The notes under the pieces were generated by a model. It was not told where the DNA came from, made no database searches, and was given only the letters and a program-made list of their open reading frames with translations. Position numbers and translations under genes: made by a program. A DNA stretch of 12,252 nucleotides, taken from contig RCAB01000928.1 in assembly GCA_003640385.1 (NCBI GenBank), positions 1-12,252 on the forward strand, in the 5' to 3' direction. Source of the stretch: Setaria digitata. Lineage: Eukaryota > Nematoda > Chromadorea > Rhabditida > Setariidae. Below are positions 1 to 8,056 of this stretch, piece after piece (within the stretch, counting starts at the first letter, position 1; each line of letters begins with the position of its first letter).

Positions 1-452
1 TCTTTTTCTACAGTAAATCTTCCGCACCATAATAATCTAACATTTCAGATTTTAGAATATGTTAGTTGATTATCATGGCTTTAACAATGTTTTTCAAGCA
101 TTTCTGATTAAGAAAATGTTACTTTAGAGTATATATAGCTGTCAGCAGTATATTGTGATACTTGCATTAGTGCTATAAGTAGAATACATCAGCCATTTCG
201 GTGCGATAGATTTCTGCTTTTCAATTCATTGATTCAATGTTGTTTGTTGAGACTGAGCCATTTAATTGCCGATTTTTTCTCATCGTCATATTTATTGCTT
301 CTTTATTTTAATTCATTATTGTAAAATGCAATCACTTCATTTTCGGCCGCATAACATTGCAAAGATCAAATATAGCATATTAAGCGAAGATCGAATTGGA
401 AACAAATAATATTTTTTTATTAAAGTAGTGAAGAAAATGGAGCCATACACGC
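1..452. other. Intergenic DNA downstream of the receptor gene
   Basis: No exon or RNA gene could be supported. There are several TTTATT/AATAAA-type hexamers on the minus strand near 287-305 that could serve as alternative poly(A) signals, and splice-like motifs at chance level. A slightly GC-richer word near 343-350 (CGGCCGC) has no interpretation. Confidence 0.5.
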
Positions 453-550
453 ACATATATGCAAATATATGTATATATACTATATATATACTATATATAT
501 ACACTATATATATACTATATATATATACTATATATATATACTATATATAT

Positions 551-585
<35 letters not shown>

Positions 586-600
586 NATATTTATATGCAT
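453..600. repeat. Long TA-rich microsatellite with CTATATATATA units
   Basis: About 150 bases are nearly pure alternating T and A, broken at fairly regular spacing by single C bases (ACTATATATAT units) in the left half and becoming pure (TA)n on the right. One base at 586 is N, so the assembly or read through the repeat is unresolved and true length may differ. A run of Tyr/Ile codons in it is a repeat artefact. Confidence 0.95.
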
Positions 601-633
601 ATAAATATTTTGCATCAAGAGCTATTGAAGTCA

Positions 634-639
634 TTTATT
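634..639 (-). terminator. Candidate poly(A) signal of the receptor gene
   Basis: AATAAA on the minus strand lies about 228 bases after the receptor stop codon. It is the first canonical hexamer I see downstream. The flanking DNA is AT-rich, so a chance match is quite possible. If real, any missing C-terminal exon should lie between 640 and 867. Confidence 0.4.
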
Positions 640-866
640 TTTTAATATCGCAATATTTGCAGATAAATAAACTTAAAATAGCATAACTGGTTGTAGTGCA
701 ATTTAGAATATAAAAACGTAGAAATTGATATTTGGAATGATAATAGAATCAAATGTGAGCAACTGGGTGATAATCTTAGCCAAAGATTAGCAGTAACTTG
801 AAATAATAAAATACCACAAACGAGACATAAATAAGACAAGAAATTCTGCTCTCCACACTGGTCATT

Positions 867-1004
867 TTATGAATTTGTTACGGCATTTGCACACAGCATC
901 ATCAGTGCCGTTACGTTCATCAGGCACTTGTAGATTACTTCGTTTACTCCATCACAAAAAGTCGTCAAATGGACCCGAAGACAATTCAATAACTTGGCAG
1001 CGAT
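867..1004 (-). CDS. Receptor exon 7: helix 10 and apparent C terminus
   Basis: After TTTTTCTTCAG the exon reads [17 protein letters not shown] and [19 protein letters not shown], a helix 9/10-like stretch similar in layout to receptor dimer helices. It then stops at VTNS and TAA. Known receptors have about 25-35 more residues with helix 12. A GT sits at GCC|GTAACA (intron from 881) and could lead to another exon in 640-860, but none is convincing. The C terminus is therefore uncertain. Confidence 0.7.
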   Translation of the reverse strand: MAAKLLNCLRVHLTTFCDGVNEVIYKCLMNVTALMMLCANAVTNS

Positions 1005-4000
1005 CTGAAGAAAAAAGAAAGACAAAGTACATTCTCTCATATTCCCTCCTTGGCTACGAAAAAGTTTAAAAATGGACAAAAGTTCTGTTGAAATCTTTAA
1101 ATTTACGTTTTGGATTTTGTCATTATCAGTTATTCCATTGCAAAATTGTAACGAACAAAACGCCGTCAAAATTGACAACTCTTCTTCCTTAACTTCAAAT
1201 CCCAATCCATTCATGCATTGAGCCACTGCTTCATTTCGAATACCCACAATAGCTTCATAGTTTTCGGCTGTGAAGGAAGAGCGTAAAGTCTATAAGACGT
1301 GGAAGTGTGTAATTTGGCTAAATATCTTATTCTTTAATTTTAATAATTTCTGTGAGTATTACCAAAAAGTTATCATATTGCTAATTCAATAATTCATTGA
1401 TTATGTGTTTTTCTTTTTCCTAAGATTCTCAGGACGATAAAAGAGATGGAGGAAAAATGAAAAAAGACAAGAATTCACCAGTGCAGCATTAATACCGTTG
1501 TTAATTACTTTTTCTCGATCTTTCTCAGTAATTTCTTCCATTAGTGGGATATGATCTAAGAAAATACAAATTCGTTTCATAGCATCAGCTCGAGTCTCGA
1601 TAATGCATCCTGTTGGGAATGCTTCACGATAAGCGCTAACAACAATTGCTTTAAGCTTCTTCATTTCTTCTATCTCTTCTGTTTCTTTTTCTCTAAAACA
1701 ATTAGTGCTTTGTGGTTACTTTTTTTTCTTAATTAATAAATAATTATCTAATGATAAATGAGAGAATATTGAATATTCTGATACATTATACATACCTAGT
1801 TTCGTCTTTTTTCCGCCGTCGATTACGATCCAAACGTACAGATTCTTGACGCATACCCAAATTAAGGCATTTCTTAAAGCGACAACACTGACATCTGTTT
1901 CGGTTCTTCTGATCCACAATACAATTACCTTGCTTGTAGCACATGTATTCTATCTTCTTTTGTATGGTTCTTCGAAAGAAGCCCTGAAAATTTGTTCTTC
2001 CAAGCTAGATTACTCGAAGAAATTTAACATGAACATCTTTTATAACAAGCGATTACATATCACAGAGATGTTTTTCATTCTGGAAAGTTGAACGGATACC
2101 GTAGTTTTAAATTTATACCTTACAACCTTCGCAGCTTGGCACGCTGTAATGATTGCCTGATGCCTTATCACCACATACGGCACATAGATTACTGTCCTCA
2201 TCTTGATTTGAATTTACTGTAGATAACTGTTGTCTCGGAATACCAAAACAATTATAAACCGCAGGTGGGATTGCTCGTCCATCAGGTGCAACCAATATGC
2301 TACCGCTAGCTAGGGCATATCCTGGAGGATTTTTAAAAGGTGCATGAATTGTTGAAGGTCCTGGTGCAGGTAATTGTATCATTTGATTGATGCAATTTTG
2401 CATCGCTAAAATAGAAGACAATATGCTGAAAAGTTTTCAAGGAAATAGTTCGAATGAAATGCTGTGAAAATATTTTCAAATACTAAAATTACTCCTAATC
2501 AACTAGGAATTTTCAGTCAGTATTGAAAAATTATTAGTAGGCATACTTTGTTGTGCTACTGGATATGGTATCATGTTATTGACCGGCATCACTGGTATAT
2601 TTCCCAACGGCCGCGGACTCATTGCTCTTGCTTGATTTATCCTTAATGTTGATACCGCTGCTTGTTTCAGTCCATCTATCTCATCTTTTCTACCGTTTCC
2701 TACCAGAATATTATTTACGGTAAAAGAATTAGAGCTAGACCAAGACGGTCTATCAAGTGACATTTGCTCTCGTTTATCTGTCGAATTTCCGCTCATTGAT
2801 ATTCCGGAATCTGAATGACATGGTAGTAGTGTTGAAGCGGTAATGAATGCTGAATTAGCTGATTCATTGCTATTTATGCTTGATGCCGCAACACTCTGAT
2901 GAGCTGAAGCAATTGTTCCGGTAGCGAAGTGCGCTGATAAGTTAAGCGTTGAATAATCATCTGATGAATGAGGAAATTTTGCTTCGTATTTTGGGTAAAT
3001 CGGATTGAACCGATCATGAATTGTCCTCAACGATGTCATTACCGGTTGAGCAGCCTGAAAAGAATTTATTTCATATACAGCGCTAAGATTACTCTGCAAA
3101 ATTAATATTAAGATTAGCTGAAGAAAAAAGTCAAAAATTTTTCATATTATCATATTTGTCAATTACTACTGTTATCTCTGCAGCATTTTTTCTTCCAGCT
3201 TCTTCCATTTCCAATTCATTTTGCGCTTGTTCAAAATTATTTTCTGCCAGTGTTCCAGAGTATGGATGCGGAGACAGGACAGGTAATATTTCAGCTAGTG
3301 TTTTATTTGATGAACCACTTCCAGAACGAGAAGGAGTAGTAGTATTAGTGTTGGATATGCTTTCCATTAATCGACTTTTAGCTACTGGTTCTGAAAAAGT
3401 GGAAGTGAAAGGAGATGACGTGATGGATCGTCCAAGTATTTGGGAAGGTATTTGCTGCTGGTCCGAATTATTCTGATTTGCAGTTGTATCAGGATGCTGT
3501 AGATGTTGTTGTAAGACAAAACTGCTAGGATTCAGGTCTTCTCCCTCCTTTTGTTGTCGAGGATTCTGCGATGATTCTTTCTGGTGATCATATTTTTGAA
3601 CCATTGAAAATACCGCTTGTGGTAATGGTGGTAATGGCATATTTTCAGCTGCAGCGGCACTCCTGGCATGCTCCATAAGATGTTCGGTTAAATTTGCATA
3701 ATGCATCGCTGCTTCATGCGCTATTTTCACTTGTTCTTCAAATGATAGCAAATATCTGTACGGCTGGTCATTCAACAAAGTTGACGAAATGAAAGATGGC
3801 GTTGTATTATTAATTGCAGCAGCTACCGGATTTAATGGTGCTGTATGTGATGGTGGCGGAACGGCTGGATTAACGGAAGTTATAGTTATCGCTGGAATTG
3901 ATGGCAGATTTGTTGTAGTGGTCACTTGTGGTGTCGGAATCGATTGTAGGAAGCGATCAAATGATACTCCATTTGTATTTATACCCATTGGATTCTGTTG

Positions 4001-4366
4001 CCGAAGCGAGTTTGATAAAATTGATGAGGCAGGATAAAGTCGGGGATCGGTATTAATAATATTAGTGTAAGGTGAAACATTGGCTTGCAAAATTGGATTA
4101 AATCGATTAGCTGAAAAAAAAAAGTTCCGATTATCGTTGTTGTTATTGCTGTTAGAGGTATAATTATTTCTACTATCACTGACAAATGTAAAAGCACTAC
4201 AATTATTAGCAATGTTGAAAACCGGTGGAAGAGAATTGCTTTTTGATGTGAATCCGACAGGTGCTGTATTGACCGTTGAAGCAATGCTAGTTGAATTAGA
4301 GTTACAAACTGAGCTCGAGCTCTGCTCCTTTTGGTTTGGACTTTTTGAGAGTCGTTGCCGTAACAT
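867..4366 (-). CDS. Nuclear hormone receptor gene, NR1/RAR-like, seven coding exons
   Basis: This is a ligand-type zinc-finger transcription factor expected to bind hexamer half-sites in the nucleus. Proposed coding exons, in gene order, are 4366-3170, 3093-2547, 2405-2119, 1983-1796, 1692-1479, 1289-1107 and 1004-867. All phases match, giving about 917 residues. The order is: Ser/Asn/Pro-rich N-terminal domain (about 1-658), DNA-binding domain (about 659-724), basic hinge, then a ligand-binding domain of only about 170 residues. The P-box CEGCKG and the basic extension after GMRQESVR recall retinoic acid receptors, with thyroid receptor and Rev-erb/E75 next. Many nematode receptors are instead HNF4-derived, so this looks like a separate lineage. 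The helix 1 segment AYREAFP resembles RAR AHQETFP. Helix 12 was not recognised. An in-frame TGA two codons before the ATG fixes the start. The receptor identity is well supported; the subfamily is inference from memory. Confidence 0.87.
1107..1289 (-). CDS. Receptor exon 6: ligand-binding domain, helices 5-9
   Basis: This exon encodes [22 protein letters not shown], then [18 protein letters not shown], the typical helix 7/8 pattern where an acidic stretch precedes a hydrophobic helix. The acceptor TCTTATAG|ACT is in phase 0, matching exon 5. A more canonical CTTCACAG lies 21 bases downstream but would break phase with the chosen donor. The donor is AAC|GTAAAT, phase 0. Confidence 0.78.
1479..1692 (-). 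CDS. Receptor exon 5: hinge and helices 1-5 of the ligand-binding domain
   Basis: An acidic/basic charged hinge ([12 protein letters not shown]) leads into helix 1 ([12 protein letters not shown]), then almost at once into a helix 3-like segment ending [26 protein letters not shown]. The usual loop and helix 2 between helices 1 and 3 seem to be missing. The signature Asp-Gln before helix 4 is Asp-Arg here. The acceptor GTTTTAG gives one leading base that completes an Arg codon with exon 4. The donor CTG|GTGAAT is in phase 0. Confidence 0.8.
1796..1983 (-). CDS. Receptor exon 4: second zinc finger and C-terminal extension
   Basis: This exon is too short for an ORF scan but clear. After TTTTCAG it reads [15 protein letters not shown], followed by C-x5-C-x9-C-x2-C. 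The second finger ends CQCC instead of the usual CQYC, adding a ninth cysteine next to a zinc ligand. The end, [19 protein letters not shown], resembles the RAR T/A-box (GMSKESVRNDRNKKKKE from memory). It is basic and probably also acts as nuclear localisation signal. The donor is AG|GTATGT in phase 2. Confidence 0.93.
2119..2405 (-). CDS. Receptor exon 3: end of A/B domain and first zinc finger
   Basis: The exon carries the first zinc finger: CAVC, 13 residues, then CEGC, ending CEGCK just before a phase 0 GT donor. The intron therefore cuts the P-box between CEGCK and GFF. The loop reads GNHYSVPS where most receptors have HYGV, so a normally conserved Gly is Ser. The acceptor chosen is ATTTTAG|CG because it fits the phase 1 donor of exon 2. 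A stronger-looking TTTTCAG lies 20 bases upstream (exon start 2425). Confidence 0.88.
2547..3093 (-). CDS. Receptor exon 2: continued A/B domain
   Basis: This exon encodes about 182 residues and begins after a TTTTGCAG acceptor in phase 0. The sequence is low complexity and Ser/Ala/Asn-rich, with a possible phospho-rich patch ([18 protein letters not shown]) and an MSPRP proline-directed motif near the end. The preferred donor is CAAA|GTATGC (phase 1). The frame stays open 43 bases farther, to a second possible donor, CTA|GTTGAT, ending the exon at 2504. Confidence 0.72.
3170..4366 (-). CDS. Receptor exon 1: disordered N-terminal A/B domain
   Basis: This exon encodes about 399 residues starting [12 protein letters not shown]. 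It is rich in Ser, Asn, Thr, Pro and Gln, with an Asn run near residue 75 and Gln-rich stretches near residues 280-310. One segment around residues 205-250 (from [17 protein letters not shown] to ENMPLPPLP) looks helical and is the only part resembling a folded or partner-binding element. The donor may be ACA|GTAGTA (last base 3170) or the next GTA|GTAATT (3167). Both keep phase 0, so the protein differs by one Val. No family match is claimed for this part; it is assigned to the receptor by strand, open frame and phase. Confidence 0.75.
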
Positions 4367-4461
4367 TTCTCAGAATAAGTTTCAAGTCAAATTTTTGGTA
4401 AAAAGAAGTGAAAGACGAATTTGAAGTAAGAAGGAAGGCTCAGATTCTTCCGATTAGGGAA

Positions 4462-4469
4462 TATTTATA
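4462..4469 (-). promoter_or_regulatory. TATA box of the receptor gene
   Basis: TATAAATA on the minus strand stands about 95 bases before the receptor ATG. Transcription would be expected to start near 4430-4440, leaving a 5' UTR of about 70 bases. No clear TTTCAG trans-splice acceptor lies between it and the ATG. AT-rich DNA gives chance matches, but position and orientation fit well. Confidence 0.5.
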
Positions 4470-4615
4470 GACTAGGAAGAAAGTGAAGCAGTTGTTTGTG
4501 AATGATGCTAACTGGGAGGCATGTACGGGTCGTTGCAAGTCACTGCACTAATAGTATGGGTGATCTATTGAGGTGGTGCGGTAGGCAGAGGTGTGATGCA
4601 ACATGATGTGATCGG

Positions 4616-4627
4616 TGAACTTGACCT
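4616..4627 (-). promoter_or_regulatory. Direct repeat of nuclear-receptor half-sites (DR0)
   Basis: On the minus strand the sequence reads AGGTCA followed directly by AGTTCA, two half-sites in tandem with no spacer. It lies about 150 bases upstream of the TATA box of the receptor gene. Receptors with a CEGCKG P-box are known to bind AGGTCA-type hexamers, so autoregulation or control by another receptor is possible. The element also contains TCAAG-type monomer features. Function is inference. Confidence 0.35.
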
Positions 4628-5850
4628 GATGGCAGGTAAATTACGAAAAAAGTACCTGTAAACAACATAGATGCAGAGGAAAATCGTTCCAATTATTCTG
4701 GTCAGCAATGTTAGGGATGGGCAAAATTAATATGAACAATGTTCAGGGGAAAAAGTATTTCTTTCTTAATTAATTATTAATCCAACAACTTTGTCTTTGC
4801 TTTCAGCTAAAGCTTTTTCTAAGCATAAAATGGCAGATTTTATGATTTCAGACAACTTCCTGAAACATCTTCATTGAACATTTCGCAAGAGAATTTTTTT
4901 AGTTAAAAAAAAAGTCTATATAAATTGTATTTTAGAGCTAACAATAATTCGCATATAGTTCAGTTGTTTAATGTCCTTTATACAAATTTCGTTCCTCTTT
5001 TTTTTTTCCATCCATTGCGATACTTGTTGTTCTACCAGAAATTCCAATTTTAACGAATCCTGTAAGTTAAGCTGCTTTAAAATTTTATTAAATTATAAAA
5101 ATTTAATTAAATTATAAAGCTTGTGATGGGTTTTTATGTTAAAGAAAAAAGGAAAATGAAAATAAATTTAGCAGCAAAGAGGGACTAGTGTTAGGTAATA
5201 CGCAAAAAAGGAATGATATTTCAGGTAAGATAGACAGAAGACGAGAAGGCTAAATTTCAGGTAGTTGAGGTAGCAAAACCATTCTGTATTAATTGACGCA
5301 ACCGTTATTGTTATTACTTGGTCTGCTTCAAGTTGCTCTATAGTGCAATGCACTATGGTCTACCGTATGATTGTTGCAGTGACCGTTAAACAAATGACCT
5401 GAACCCCAACCCACTTTTCTACCTATAGAGATGTTATGCAAAAGGATGAGGTCATTGATTATATTTTTTTCTTCATCCATTTCTTTGAGAATAGGAAATT
5501 TTTGAATTGCAAGAAGAGCCAAGCAGCGGTATCAATTATTTAAATTCTTAGTAACAACATTGCCTCAAAGATGTGCATTTCTTAAAAAAATAAAAAAGGT
5601 ACTCCTTTTGAATTGCATTTCACCCTTTGATGGTTATCTCAATCAGTACTTGCACATATTTCAATAATGTAGCCGAATTTCTGCAAGTCGAATGATGACA
5701 AAGTGTTGACTGTTTTGTGAAAGTTTAGCTTTTTTTTCTTTTTAAATTCACCGCTTTAACAGCTAAATCCGAAAATTTTTCGAACAATTTTTAAAAATCA
5801 TTGGAAAGTTGATTCAGTTGCTTCTGGTGTGCTAGAAGAGACCAAATGTT
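4628..5850. other. Receptor upstream region with no identified gene
   Basis: AT-rich DNA with T-runs near 5000 and 4740-4780. Open frames on the minus strand at 5168-5522 have no recognisable domain and no splice context that ties them to either gene. I see no RNA gene. Confidence 0.5.
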
Positions 5851-5861
5851 GTTTACGACTG

Positions 5862-5878
5862 AGGTCACGGTGACGTCA
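5862..5878 (+). promoter_or_regulatory. Composite AGGTCA / CRE palindrome element
   Basis: AGGTCA, a 3-base spacer, then TGACGTCA. The CRE octamer at 5871-5878 is a perfect palindrome, the consensus for CREB/ATF bZIP factors. It overlaps an imperfect inverted repeat of receptor half-sites (AGGTCA CGG TGACGT) and the palindrome GTCAC-G-GTGAC at 5864-5874. It lies about 70 bases before a rightward TATA box. Confidence 0.5.
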
Positions 5879-5947
5879 TCGCACACCTTCAACAGGTAGT
5901 CTTCCCGCCGGTTGTATATCCTTCTTGTGCGGACCAGAAGGCAGTGG

Positions 5948-5955
5948 TATAAAGG
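5948..5955 (+). promoter_or_regulatory. TATA box of a possible rightward promoter
   Basis: TATAAAGG follows a block of more balanced base composition and is preceded by the CRE-type element. A start site would be expected near 5978-5980, inside the palindrome TGAAC-GTG-GTTCA at 5973-5985. No coding exon is visible to the right on this strand before the opposite-strand importin gene, so the product, if any, is unknown or noncoding. It could also be an enhancer for the receptor gene. Confidence 0.4.
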
Positions 5956-5972
5956 AGCGGGAAGAGAAATTC

Positions 5973-5985
5973 TGAACGTGGTTCA
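5973..5985. repeat. Perfect inverted repeat TGAAC-GTG-GTTCA
   Basis: Five-base arms with a three-base spacer form an everted receptor-like half-site pair. It sits about 25-37 bases after the TATA box start, so it would cover the expected start site. A second small palindrome, CGCAA-A-TTGCG, follows at 5995-6005. Confidence 0.5.
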
Positions 5986-6009
5986 ACGAACTTACGCAAA
6001 TTGCGACTA

Positions 6010-6916
6010 AGTCTACTCGACCTGTCTATTTCACCTTACTCATCAGTTCATTATCCTTCAAATCTCCGATAATGCAGGAAATGCTAATTTGAATATTTCA
6101 AATGAGCCAATATAATTCATAAGTTCATGTGCTACTAGTTTTGCGAGAGAGATAGCCTAAAATATTATTGAAGTGACAGCGATTTCTTTCTGAAGCGTTT
6201 CTTTTCAGCAAAAAGAAGACGTAAAAATGATAAAGGGAAACAAATAACAAACTTCGAAAATAAAAAATGAAAACAAAAAAGGAAACAATTTTTACTCTCT
6301 TCAATAATGATTACTAATCAAATGTCATTATAAAATCTAACTTTTATCGTCTACACTAATTGTTACAATCTCCCCTTGAGGCTCGCTTATTTCACATTTT
6401 GCGCATACTTTCGGATGTTTGTTTTTAAGGTCGGTTAGACAGCTTAATTATGGATATTTGTTGGTGTTGTTGCATTCCTATGATTTTAGTATATATTGAA
6501 AAGATTGAAAAAACGCAGGAATCATTACTAATCGATGAACGAAAATTGAAAATTCCTGACATTCTTTATTCACTCTTACGCTTAAAAAGCACCGCACAAG
6601 TCGTACATGTTTTTAGCAAATGACTAAGAATTTATACAATTGTAGACTTTTTCTGTTTGCAATTAAGATAATAAAATGAACGTCCATGCATCAGTTAAAA
6701 AGAAAAAGAAAAATTGAGATACGATACTGCTATTAATGTTTTCTCCTGTATACACAGTTGAAAAAAAAAAAAAAAAAAAGGATTATTTCACTATAAACAA
6801 CCAAACTTAGCTTAGGCTTATACAATTATTTTAGTGCTATTGACCATCTAGTTACCAGTGCAATTCCAATACTAAAGTATGAAAGTTCAATGTGTACATT
6901 CGTATGGTGACCTCCT
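6010..6916. other. Spacer without identified gene
   Basis: AT-rich DNA with an A-run of 19 at 6761-6779. A pyrimidine tract ending in CAG near 6207 resembles a splice acceptor on the plus strand, but it is followed at once by stops. Only tiny open frames follow the rightward TATA box (for example a six-codon frame from 6072). Nothing else is supported. Confidence 0.5.
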
Positions 6917-6953
6917 TAAACCTACCGTAACTTCCGACCGGTCGGTAGGTTTA
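6917..6953. repeat. Perfect 11-bp inverted repeat (hairpin)
   Basis: Arms TAAACCTACCG (6917-6927) and CGGTAGGTTTA (6943-6953) pair perfectly around a 15-base loop that itself holds the palindrome GACCGGTC at its right edge. A weaker TGTGG...CCACA pair follows at 6956-6984. GC content is higher than in the flanks. The stem is shorter than a typical microRNA precursor, so it may be a structured DNA/RNA element or the remnant of a repeat. Confidence 0.6.
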
Positions 6954-6984
6954 TTTGTGGCCTTCGGTTGCCTTACTAACCACA

Positions 6985-8020
6985 GACAGACGCATGTTGT
7001 GCAGAGTCCAATGAATGAATGGTGAGAAAAGTGTGAGTCACTTTGAATTAATTGCATACTGTATGACTTCCTCTTGTCCTGCGTTTCGATGGAATTTAGA
7101 TTTGAAAGTTTAAAATTTTTCAGATCAAAATCCCTTGTAGAACAAAAAAATTGTAGCAGAAATCTGTCGCCATTTCTAAATTTAATTAGAGTCGATTCTA
7201 TCACATGTTTTTTTAATAATTTTGAATCGGTGAATTGAATCCCATGAACTTTTCAAGCGTATATGCAAGAATATTTTAGGGGCTGCTTTATTACAATCAT
7301 ACAGCTGCAAATGATTGTCTCATTTCAAAATTACTGATAAAAAAACCGCTCTTGCTGTTTCTATGCTATTATAACTTTCTTCGATATTTGCATGATTTCA
7401 TCTTTTGCATATAACTTCTACTTGCGCTAAAATCATTGAATGACCAAATAAGATGATTAATTATTTAAAGCCAGTAAAAGACGAGAGGAAAAAGAAATAT
7501 TTATGTCATTTTCATAACTCGTAGGTTCAATTTATAGAGGAAAATTTAGGACACAGATGAATAGCTACGCTGAATAATTCAATGTTTGAAGATAAAGCAA
7601 TAAAACGATTGTTTCAAGAGATATTAAAGGAATGATTATTTGCGTATATAATGTTATCAAATGATAACATGCAGTCTAAGAAAAGCATAATTTCCGGATT
7701 AATTACAAAATAATTAGTCTCTCATAAAGAAAAAAAAACCTTTAGAAACAAACTTGTAAAGTCTCCATCCTATTCAAAAGGTTTCGAATATCCTATTTGC
7801 AATTAAATCAAAACCCTAACATACTGTAATATGTTACCTAATCAGAATAACTCACCTCATGTAAACGCACAAAAGTGTTCGCGATTGCACTAAGGTCATT
7901 GTAATAAAGATTATATAATATTATCAGATTTAGCTCAGCCATATATATCTAAAGACAAATTTTTCTGTTTAATCCGTAGTAGACTGTATTATGATAAATT
8001 TGCCAACAAAGAAATGCAAA
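6985..8020. other. Spacer without identified gene
   Basis: AT-rich DNA. The short minus-strand open frame at 6887-7204 runs through the hairpin and has no domain. The only notable structure is a GATA palindrome, listed separately. Confidence 0.5.
7651..7670. repeat. Palindromic pair of GATA sites
   Basis: ATGTTATCA, two A bases, then TGATAACAT: perfect 9-base arms. Each arm carries a GATAA core (as TTATC on one side), the site type bound by GATA factors of the ELT class in nematodes. It is far from both genes, so a role as enhancer is only a guess. Confidence 0.5.
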
Positions 8021-8022
8021 TT

Positions 8023-8056
8023 TATATATATATATATAAAAAAAAAAAAAAAAAAA
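8023..8056. repeat. (TA)8 followed by A19
   Basis: A short TA microsatellite runs directly into a 19-base A-run (8038-8056). A second A19 is at 8115-8133, less than 60 bases on. Confidence 0.9.

Noticed and set aside
459..686. Tyr/Ile-rich open frame across the TA repeat
   Set aside because: It is pure microsatellite translation and passes through an unresolved base.
869..1069. 66-residue open frame on the plus strand
   Set aside because: It lies antisense to the last receptor exons, which have family similarity and matching splice phases; no domain of its own.
3156..4424. Several plus-strand open frames of 70-106 residues and one alternate minus frame (3979-4284)
   Set aside because: All are shadows of the long receptor exon 1; Val/Gly-rich or Ile/Leu-rich strings follow from the codon bias of the real frame.
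4505..4606. Short plus-strand frame of about 33 codons ending near a GCAG|GTAAAT donor-like site
   Set aside because: It ends in a stop before the donor, and the region is better explained as the promoter of the minus-strand receptor gene.
5266..5273. TGAGGTAG, the start of the let-7 microRNA family
   Set aside because: The bases after it do not match let-7 family members and there is no complementary arm within hairpin distance.
5168..5522. Two minus-strand open frames of 61 and 64 residues upstream of the receptor
   Set aside because: No family similarity, and no splice pair links them convincingly to receptor exon 1, whose ATG has an in-frame stop two codons upstream.
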